Source of the DNA: Agapanthus africanus
Taxonomy: Eukaryota > Streptophyta > Magnoliopsida > Asparagales > Amaryllidaceae
Length of the DNA stretch: 64,000 nucleotides
Direction: 5' to 3'
NCBI GenBank assembly: GCA_030015575.1
Contig: JASDDO010000014.1
Span: 170,223,911-170,287,910 of the forward strand
How positions within the stretch are numbered: the stretch's first letter is position 1; each line of letters starts with the position of its first letter. Shown piece by piece: positions 56,860-64,000 of this stretch. The notes under the pieces are model-generated. The model searched no databases and was not told the DNA's origin. It saw only the letters and a program-made list of their open reading frames with translations. A program made the translations under genes and the position numbers.

Positions 56860-57030
56860 TACGAGCCACGAGGGTCTCATAAAGAGTTTTTCTCCCTACA
56901 GGTCGAGAGGATCCCATAGGTGTGAGTTCTTCTTAAAGATCGTGGGGATCCTTAAGCGGGTTTTCCCTTGAGAGTCGTAAGGATCTCACAAGAAAGTTTT
57001 TCTTCCTTACAGGTCGTGAGGACCTGCAAG
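56860..57030 (-). repeat. Hairpin block
   Basis: Inverted repeats of the same type as at 36,760-37,620, in reverse: GAGCCACGAGGGTCTCA, CTACAGGTCGAGAGGATCC, GAGTCGTAAGGATCTCAC and CTTACAGGTCGTGAGGACCTGCAAG. Confidence 0.7.
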
Positions 57031-57104
57031 TGTCGGATGTGATCATCCTTGTCCGTGTTTCACGGAGTCAGGGGTCTCTCCAGGTATTGTAGTTTACAGA
57101 CGTC

Positions 57105-57335
57105 GCGTTCAAGGTTAAGGACCTCATAGTCCGTGGATTTAGGGACTCCACAGTCCGATGTTAGTTTTAAGACATCACGGTCAAGGTTAAGGACCTCATA
57201 GTCCGTGGATTTAGGGACTCCACAGTCCGATGTGTGGTTGCAGGGACCCGTCACCTTTTTGAAGACGTTGAGGAATTACAACGCCAGGCATCAAAGGAGT
57301 GAAGAGATGTACCCTTAAACCAAGGCAAAATCTGT
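57105..57335 (-). repeat. Two-copy GGAC dyad repeat and 75-bp module
   Basis: Two copies of about 75 bp with AGACATC.CGGTCAAGGTTAAG, GGACCTCATAGTCC and GGACTCCACAGTCC, like those in the LTR at 51,470-51,600. A copy of the GACGTTGAGGAATTACAACG module follows at 57,240-57,330. Confidence 0.8.
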
Positions 57336-57419
57336 AAGGAATCGGGGTGGTTGATCGTTAGTTTTAAGACATCACGGTCGAGGTTAAGGACGTCATAGTC
57401 CGTGGATTTTAAGGACTCC

Positions 57420-58315
57420 ACAGTCCGGTATTTGCTCTGGATGCTTCACACGGGTTTACTGCCGTGCTCGGCGAGGACCAGGCTCCGCTCTGGACGTTTT
57501 CCACGGGGTCAAAGAGTGACGTTATCCGCATTCCACGTAACCAGGAATTTTGCACTAGATGCTTCACACGGGTTCACTGCCGTGCTTGGCGAGGACTAGG
57601 CTCCGCTCTGGATGCTTCACACGGGTTCACTGCCGTGCTCTGCGAGGACCAGGATCCGCTCTGGACGTTTTCCACGGGGTCAAAGAGTGACGTTATCCGC
57701 GTTCCACGTAACCAAGAATTTTGCACTAGATGCTTCACACGGGTTCACTGCCGTGCTTGGCGAGGACTAGGCTCCGCTCTGGATGTTTTCCACGGGGTCA
57801 AAGAGTGACGTTATCCGCGTTCCACGTAACCAGGAATTTTGCACTAGGTGCTTCACACGGGTTCACTGCCGTGCTTGGCGAGGACTAGGCTCCGCTCTGG
57901 ACGTTTTCCACGGGGTCAAAGAGTAACGTTATCCGCGTTCCACGTAACCAGGAATTTTGCACTAGATGCTTCACACGGGTTCACTTCCGTGCTTGGCGAG
58001 GACTAGGCTCCGCTCTGGATGCTTCACACGGGTTCACTGCCGTGCTCTGCGAGGACCAGGATCTGCTTTGGACGTTTTCCACGGGGTCAAAGAGTGACGT
58101 TATCCGCGTTGCACGTAACCAGGAATTTTGCTCTAGATGCTTCATACGGGTTCACTGCCGTGCTCGGCGAGGACTAGGCTCCGCTCTGGATACTTCACAC
58201 GGGTTCACTGCTGTGCTCTGCGAGGACCAGGATCCGCTCTGGACGTTTTCCACGACGTCAAAGAGTGACGTTATCCGCGTTCCACGTAACCAGGAATTTT
58301 GCTGATTGTATCCGC
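57420..58315 (-). repeat. Minisatellite, about 116-bp unit with 58-bp sub-units
   Basis: Units contain TTCACACGGGTTCACTGCCG, GCGAGGAC.AGG, TTTTCCACGGGGTCAAAGAG and ATCCGCGTTCCACGTAACCA. The GGGTCAAAGAG anchor recurs near 57,508, 57,682, 57,796, 57,914, 58,087 and 58,256, i.e. 114-118 or about 170 bases apart. Confidence 0.88.
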
Positions 58316-59089
58316 ATTTCACGGAATGGAGGTTTGACTCTTGGTGATATGTATATCGCCGAGCCATGGAACTGGGGGTTGCCGCTGTTCCGTTTCGCTT
58401 AATGTTGTGTCTGCTGCCACGAGACGAACGACGAGATGATCTTTAAGCTATCTGTGAACCGTCGAGATTTGGCTTCTTCTTATGATGAAACCTGGGGGAG
58501 GAGTATGATCCCTTCTTTGTTTGCGCCCCTGGATTGTATACAGGGATAGATGTAACATCACCTGTAGGGCGAGTATTTCAATTTTATTTTATTTCTTTTT
58601 CCGCGATGCTCTATCATTTCAGCTTTTATATCGCGAAGGTCGCGATTGCCCCATCATTTCGGCTATTTTTCGCGGTGCCCAATCATTTCGGCTATTTATT
58701 TATTCTCTACTCGCTGCTTTTTATTGCGAGTTGCCCCATCATTTCGGCTATTTTTCATCCATACATTTTTACTTGCTGCTTTTTATTGCAAGTTGCCCCA
58801 TCATTTCGGCTATTTCATATGCATTTTTGGCTCGCTGATTTTTTATATATCGCGAGTGTGGAACTTGGGATCTGATACCAATCTTAGCATCAGCATCGCT
58901 GCGACTGGAATATTGCCAGGAGCGAATCATCATTTACCATGAAAGAACTTGGGATTTGATACCGGTTTAGCATCAGCATCGCTGCAACTGGAATATTGCC
59001 AGGAGCGAATCATCATTTGCCTCTGTCGATGTTGAACAAAGGTGGCTTAGCAAACAGGGTTAAGGTCCTGTCGGCTAAGGCTTTGACTT

Positions 59090-59575
59090 CATGAGCCGTA
59101 AGGGTCTCACAAAGGTATTTCTCCCTACAAGTCGTGAGGATCTTGCAGGTGTATTTTCTCCTTAGGGATCGTGAAGATTCCTAAGTGTGTGTTCCTCTGT
59201 AAGTCGTAAGGATCCTACAATAGGGCTTTCTCCTTATGGATCGAGAGGACCTACAAGGGTTGGACTTTGCTGGGGAAATGTTTATTCGCGCCCGTGGATT
59301 GTATACAAGGGTCAGTATTGAGTCCCTTATAGGGCAATATCGAAGGTTGTGGAGGATTTGCTTAAGAACAGGTTTAGGTTTCTGTAACTTAAGACTTTCA
59401 AATCTTATGAGCCGTGAGGGTCTCACAAGAGAATTCTCCTTACGAGTCGTAAGGATCTCGCAAGTGCATTTTCTCCTTAGGAATCGTGAGGATCCCTAAG
59501 TGTGTTGCTCCTTTGTGAGTCGTAAGGATCTCACGCAGGTGGTTTCTCCTTACAAGGTCGAGAGGACCCTACAAG
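59090..59575 (-). repeat. Hairpin array
   Basis: Two runs (59,090-59,250 and 59,400-59,575) of short inverted repeats such as CTCCTTAGGAATCGTGAGG with CCTAAGTG, and CTTACGAGTCGTAAGGATCTC. The GTATACAA hairpin module (near 59,293) lies between them. Confidence 0.75.
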
Positions 59576-59935
59576 TGTCTTTTAACGAGGTTGCGCCCTT
59601 TCGGGTTTTCACAAACACTCGCCGGTAGTCCTGCTGTTTTTACTCACGGAGCCCTTTCGGGTTTTCATCCGTGCCCATTTTGCTTACGGACATACCGTTT
59701 TTTTTATATTCTTTTTCATATATTTTTTATTTTTTTCTTTTTCTTTCTTTTTTTATCTCGTCAGCCTAAAGATGCTGCGGTAGTAGTTTTAGGGACGTTT
59801 CGGTCCGTCGTTAGTTTAAGGACGTTTCGGTCCATTGTTATGGGAAGGCCGGCTGCTGCTTGTAAAGTCTGAGCCTAGGAAGATAGCGAACGGACATAGT
59901 CGTCGTCATCTATCATTGACCCCGGCTGTGGCTCA

Positions 59936-62900
59936 TTAAGCATAGTATTTCTTTAAGAAGCGACCGTTTATTGGCCTGAAAGGCCTTTCACCGTGCATGT
60001 CCACGAGTAGATAGGCTCCACCCTGGTAGACCTTGTCTATGATGTACGGACCTTCATAGTTTGGCTCAAATTTTCCCCGCTTGGCACGATTGGGGATCAT
60101 AGGTCTTTTGACCACTAGTACGAGTTCGCCTTGGCGGAATGTCCTCGGCCTGGTCAATCGTTTGTACGAGCGCGTCATCTTTGCTTTGTAGGCTTCTAGA
60201 TGTTGTTGCGCTATGAGCCGGGTTTCATCGAGGGCATCAAGCTCCTCAAGCCGAAGGTGAGCATTCTCTTCGTCTGTCAGCTCGTGGTGGACTGCCACTC
60301 GTAGAGAGGGTAACTCTATCTCGAGGGGGAGCACTGCTTCCGTCCCAAATACCAACGCGTACGGCGTTGTGTTTGTGGCCGTCTTGAATGTAGTTCGATA
60401 AGCCCAAAGGGCTTCTTGCAGCCTTTCGTGCCAGTCTCTCTTATTCCGGGAAACGGTCTTTTTTATGATCTTCGTCAAGGTCTTATTGAAGGCCTCGGCC
60501 AGACCGTTAGCTCGTGGGTTGTAAACTGAAGAATATCTCCAGTCTATATTGTGCTGCTGCGCGAAGTGGCTAATCTTATGGCTTCTGTAGGCTGGCCCAT
60601 TATCGGAGATAATCCGCCGTGGGGTTCCAAACCGATAGATGACGTGCGTCTTGAAGAAATGGAGGATATTCTCCGTCTTCACTTCCCTCAGTGGTACTGC
60701 TTCTGCCCATTTGGAGAAGTAATCAGTTGTCGCCAGGATAAAACGATGTCCCCGGGATGATGCTGGCTCGATGGGGCCGACTATGTCAGTCCCCCACATT
60801 TCGAATGGCCAGCTAGCCACCGTTGGGTGTAGTGGATTCGGATGTTGGTGGATAAAGTCTCCATGAATCTGGCACGAGTGGCATTGCTTCGGATACTCGA
60901 GGCAGTCCTGGATCATCGTGGGCCAGTAGTAACCCATCCGTTTAATTTTTATCTTCATCTTTGGGCCTGCTTGGTGAGAACCGCAATGTCCGTCGTGAAC
61001 TTCCTGAATAACTCTTTCTGCTTCGTCAGGTCCCAAGCATCTCAGCCATAGAGAATCAAACGATCTCTTGTATAGAGTATCGTTGACGAAAGCGAAAGAT
61101 AGAGCTCGTTTCATGAGCTGGTGTCTTGAGGACGCTTCTTTGGGCATTCGGTGGGACTTAAAGTAGTCTATGAAGACTTCCCTCCAGTCCTCGGCCTTCT
61201 CATGGTCTTTTATTTGTAGGGTCGTCTGCTCAATCGCTCCCTTTTCTTTATATAATTCCGGAGGTATTTCTGTCGGGGCGAGCACTCGACGGCTTTGTAC
61301 CACGATTCTGACGTCATCGAGGTTCTCGTCAGCCAGTTCTTTAGCAAGTTTGGCCAACGCGTCTGCTTTGCTGTTTTCCGCGTGTGGTATGTTCTCCAAA
61401 ATATAGGAGGGAATTTGGGTCAACAGTTGTTGCACCTTTTCGCCGTACTTCACCAACTCCGGCTTGCACGTTTGGTAGTCACCATTTACTTGACTAACGA
61501 CCAGCTGAGAATCCCCGTATATAAGGAGGTCTTCAATTCCCATGTCGATGGCGATTTCGAGGCCTGCTATCAGAGCTTCGTATTCAGCTTCATTGTTTGT
61601 CCTCGGCTCTGTTAAAGAGAAGGCGAAGCGCATTATCCCTCCTTGTGGAGTTGCAAAGACGAGGCCTATCCCCGATTTGATCATTGGGATACCTTGTTTC
61701 TGTTTCTTTACGGAGGACGCTCCATCGAAATAGAGTTCCCATCGGGTGCTTCTGCCGCTAATCGCATCAAATGCATGCTCGTCCGGCAAATCACAGTTCA
61801 GAGGAGAATCGGCCGGTATCGGGTGCTCAGCGAGGAAGTCGGCAATGGCCTGGCCTTTCACTGCCTTAAGAGGTTGATACGTTATCGAGAACTCCATCAA
61901 GAGCAGAGCCCACTTAGCGAGTCGTCCCGTCAATATGGCTTTCGACATCAAGTACTTAAGGGGATCCACTTTTGAAATGAGACGGACTTCATGTGCCAAC
62001 GCATAGTGCCTGAGCTTTGTTATCGCGAAGATTAACGCCAAGCAATGTTTTTCAATAGGAGAGTAGTTGCTTTCTGCCCCCAGTAGAACTCGACTTAAGT
62101 AGTAGAGTGCTCTCTCTTTCCCCTGATTGTTCTCTTGTGCCCATAATGCGCCTAAAGAACCTTCGAGGGCGGTTGTATAAAGAATGAGGGGTTTTCCCTT
62201 GACCGGCGCAGCCAACACCGGAGGGTTCTGTAGGTACTGCTTGATCTCGTCTAGTGCACCTTGGCATTTGTGATCCCAAACGAATGGAGTTCCCTTTTTC
62301 ATCAGGTGACTGTAGGGACGGCATTTGCCTGAAAGATTGGCGATAAACCGCCGGATGTATGCGAGTTTCCCTTGGAGAGACCGCAACTGTTTGAGGGTTC
62401 TTGGCGGAGGCATTTCCATGATCGCTTTAATCTTTGACGGATCTATTTCAATACCTCGGTGTCGAACGATGAATCCCAGGAATTTGCCCGAGGAGACTCC
62501 AAACGCGCATTTGAGGGGATTCATTTTCAAATTATATTGCCGAAGGCGTTGAAATACAGTCTCCAGATGCTCTAAATGCTCTTCGTATGACATGCTCTTC
62601 ACTACAAGGTCATCGATATAGCACTCGACGATATCATGTATGAGATCGTCGAAGATCTTTGTCATGGCCCTTTGATAGGTAGCGCCGGCGTTCTTTAGAC
62701 CAAAGGGCATAACCCTGTAGCAGAATATACCCAAAGGGGTCCGGAAAGCGGTGTGCTTCTGGTCTTCGGGATGCATCTTTATCTGATTGTATCCTGATGA
62801 ACCGTCCATAAAAGAGAAAACCTCGTGAGTGGACGTGTTATCTATCATTAGCTCGGTTACCGGTACCGGGAAATCGTCCTTTGGACAGGCTTTATTGAGA

Positions 62901-63997
62901 TCCCTGAAATCCACGCATATGCGTACCGTCCCATTCTTCTTCATTACCGGGACGATGTTGGCGATCCAGTCGGGGTATTGGACTTCTTGGATAAATCCAG
63001 AATCGATCAGCTTCTTGACTTCGGCGTTGATGCTCATCTCAAGCTCGAGCCGCATCCTTCTTGGCGCCTGCTTGACCGGCTTGATATCCGGGGATATTGT
63101 TAATTTATGCACAGCAATCTCCGGATCTAATCCCGGCATCTCGGAATAGTTCCACGCGAAGCAGTCTTTATGTCGTAGAAGCACTTTCTTTAACGCAGCC
63201 ACCCTTTCTTCAGATAGCAGCTCGCTGACAAATGTCGGTCGCGGGTCATCTGCCGATCCCAACTCAATCTTCTTGAGGTTACCTGCAGTAGTATGTATAC
63301 CATCTTCCAGTTCTTTCGGAGCGGACGGAAATTCTGAGATCACCTCATCATTGCTGTTCTCAAAGCACCGGGGAAGGTCATCCATGTTCTCGGGCTCTTC
63401 TTTTAATATCGTAATCGTATAACAGGTGCGAATCCGCTCCCAGGACTGAGGTGGATCCGGTCCTGCTCTTGCGGCCTTGGGTTCATGCTTTTGTGGTGGC
63501 GTTACCCTCCAGCCGTCGGATAAAGCGAATCTGCCCTGTTGGTACTGGTCCTCGACCCAGTTCTTGAAGGTGAAGCAGTCTTGGGTAGGATGTCCTATGG
63601 TTCGGTGATAAGAGCAATAGCTCAGATGAGAAGTCTTGTTAGCTTGTTCAGGGTGTCTAGATCCTGGAAGCGCGATCATTTGATGTTTTATAGCGAGCTT
63701 GAGTAACCTCTCCGTCTTGTCTCGGGGGAAGGAGTACGCTCGACTCATCTTCTTCATGAGGGACAAATCCGAGCCGCGCAATACCCGATCACGTAACTCT
63801 CTAATCCTGCGTCGTTGTTGTCGGCTCCTCTTTCCGCTTCTTGATTTATTTCCGTCTCCGCATCGGGCCTTTCGTACAACGGGTTGACAAAGAGGAACAT
63901 CCTTGTCTTTTGCAGCTTGTTGAAATAGACGTTGCGTCCTGGCCTTCTCATAGATAGCCATTTCGCGGTTGTGGTCTTCCCGAGCTTTCTGACCCAC
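59936..63997 (-). CDS. Tat polyprotein (gag end to integrase), 5' partial, 1,353 aa in window
   Basis: The frame is open to the window edge, so the true start lies outside. C128, H131, H136 and C141 form the zinc-knuckle-like motif at the gag end. Reverse transcriptase follows (DFRDLN near 363, YIDD at 460-463). A first RNase H (about 600-720) has YTTAL where a catalytic Asp is expected and looks inactive. A second RNase H (about 752-890) has D758, E803, D829 and D879 and looks active. Integrase has H1004, H1008, C1039, C1042 and D1071, D1132, E1168. Between residues 142 and 280 I see no D-S/T-G or D-G-S-S protease motif. There is no chromodomain. Apart from this the frame is uninterrupted. 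Confidence 0.93.
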   Translation of the reverse strand: MGQKAREDHNREMAIYEKARTQRLFQQAAKDKDVPLCQPVVRKARCGDGNKSRSGKRSRQQRRRIRELRDRVLRGSDLSLMKKMSRAYSFPRDKTERLLKLAIKHQMIALPGSRHPEQANKTSHLSYCSYHRTIGHPTQDCFTFKNWVEDQYQQGRFALSDGWRVTPPQKHEPKAARAGPDPPQSWERIRTCYTITILKEEPENMDDLPRCFENSNDEVISEFPSAPKELEDGIHTTAGNLKKIELGSADDPRPTFVSELLSEERVAALKKVLLRHKDCFAWNYSEMPGLDPEIAVHKLTISPDIKPVKQAPRRMRLELEMSINAEVKKLIDSGFIQEVQYPDWIANIVPVMKKNGTVRICVDFRDLNKACPKDDFPVPVTELMIDNTSTHEVFSFMDGSSGYNQIKMHPEDQKHTAFRTPLGIFCYRVMPFGLKNAGATYQRAMTKIFDDLIHDIVECYIDDLVVKSMSYEEHLEHLETVFQRLRQYNLKMNPLKCAFGVSSGKFLGFIVRHRGIEIDPSKIKAIMEMPPPRTLKQLRSLQGKLAYIRRFIANLSGKCRPYSHLMKKGTPFVWDHKCQGALDEIKQYLQNPPVLAAPVKGKPLILYTTALEGSLGALWAQENNQGKERALYYLSRVLLGAESNYSPIEKHCLALIFAITKLRHYALAHEVRLISKVDPLKYLMSKAILTGRLAKWALLLMEFSITYQPLKAVKGQAIADFLAEHPIPADSPLNCDLPDEHAFDAISGRSTRWELYFDGASSVKKQKQGIPMIKSGIGLVFATPQGGIMRFAFSLTEPRTNNEAEYEALIAGLEIAIDMGIEDLLIYGDSQLVVSQVNGDYQTCKPELVKYGEKVQQLLTQIPSYILENIPHAENSKADALAKLAKELADENLDDVRIVVQSRRVLAPTEIPPELYKEKGAIEQTTLQIKDHEKAEDWREVFIDYFKSHRMPKEASSRHQLMKRALSFAFVNDTLYKRSFDSLWLRCLGPDEAERVIQEVHDGHCGSHQAGPKMKIKIKRMGYYWPTMIQDCLEYPKQCHSCQIHGDFIHQHPNPLHPTVASWPFEMWGTDIVGPIEPASSRGHRFILATTDYFSKWAEAVPLREVKTENILHFFKTHVIYRFGTPRRIISDNGPAYRSHKISHFAQQHNIDWRYSSVYNPRANGLAEAFNKTLTKIIKKTVSRNKRDWHERLQEALWAYRTTFKTATNTTPYALVFGTEAVLPLEIELPSLRVAVHHELTDEENAHLRLEELDALDETRLIAQQHLEAYKAKMTRSYKRLTRPRTFRQGELVLVVKRPMIPNRAKRGKFEPNYEGPYIIDKVYQGGAYLLVDMHGERPFRPINGRFLKKYYA

Positions 63998-64000
63998 TTT

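Larger units (their letters stand above)
56224..59935 (-). other. 3' spacer of the right Tat element
   Basis: No coding region. It contains hairpin blocks, two-copy and multi-copy repeats, and modules shared with the LTR (entered separately). The counterpart in the left element is 34,300-37,650. Confidence 0.75.
50575..64000 (-). mobile_element. Tat-lineage Ty3/gypsy element, 5' part beyond window
   Basis: Reading leftward: a polyprotein (59,936 to beyond 64,000), a 3' region with tandem repeats, hairpin arrays and two antisense ORFs (53,976-59,935), a polypurine tract and a 3' LTR (50,575-53,961). The duplicated RNase H in the polyprotein is the hallmark of the Tat lineage. Extra ORFs, some antisense, between pol and the 3' LTR have been described in that lineage. 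Confidence 0.9.

Noticed and set aside
57402..58305. Plus-strand ORFs with repeated RCFTRVHCRAWRGLGSALD-like peptides
   Set aside because: The frames stay open only because the 58/116-bp minisatellite has no stops in them; no sign of translation.
60551..63887. Plus-strand ORFs opposite the Tat polyprotein
   Set aside because: They overlap conserved enzyme domains on the other strand and show no motifs; unlike 54,606-56,123 they have no promoter or leader of their own.

Overview
This window is plant nuclear DNA made almost entirely of nested LTR retrotransposons. There are Ty1/copia remnants, chromodomain-bearing Ty3/gypsy elements (Tekay/Del type), and Ty3/gypsy Tat-lineage elements with two RNase H domains. 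Several insertions carry exact 5-bp target-site duplications (TSDs). An angiosperm is most likely; the species cannot be told from the sequence. No rRNA or tRNA gene was recognised.

Layout. 1-12,414 is old, AT-rich DNA: a broken copia pol end, a satellite-like array of about 160-bp units (2,929-5,404), a three-copy pyrimidine-rich repeat (7,913-8,700), and what looks like a genic edge (11,468-12,414) with a possible leftward first exon and a rightward promoter with a start codon cut off by an LTR. 12,621-23,564 is a complete, very young Tekay element on the minus strand, with 3,160-bp near-identical LTRs, TSD TATTC and an intact 1,474-residue polyprotein. 23,855-32,294 is a mosaic of Tat-like and other LTR pieces split by a solo Tekay LTR (27,251-30,325, TSD TTATA). 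31,208-44,662 is a gag-only Tat derivative on the plus strand; its 3' LTR is split by another solo Tekay LTR (39,631-43,020, TSD TCACG). 44,663-50,574 is a stack of broken chromovirus pieces. 50,575-64,000 is a larger Tat element on the minus strand, cut by the window end: 3' LTR, a long 3' region, and a 1,353-residue polyprotein fragment.

Most unusual content. In the 3' region of the right Tat element two ORFs of 168 and 175 codons run antisense to the polyprotein. They are clearly related to each other by eye, and each has its own apparent promoter (a paired CACGTG dyad, then a TATA box, then an ATG-free leader); the first leader holds a well-formed intron. The same Tat family is saturated with short palindromes of several classes, including arrays of hairpins whose arms change together between copies. 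The Tekay LTRs show signs of a conserved leader intron running from a GC-type donor inside the LTR to an acceptor just before the gag start.

All comparisons were made by eye within the window. No database search, alignment program or folding program was run. Repeat boundaries without stated TSDs are approximate.
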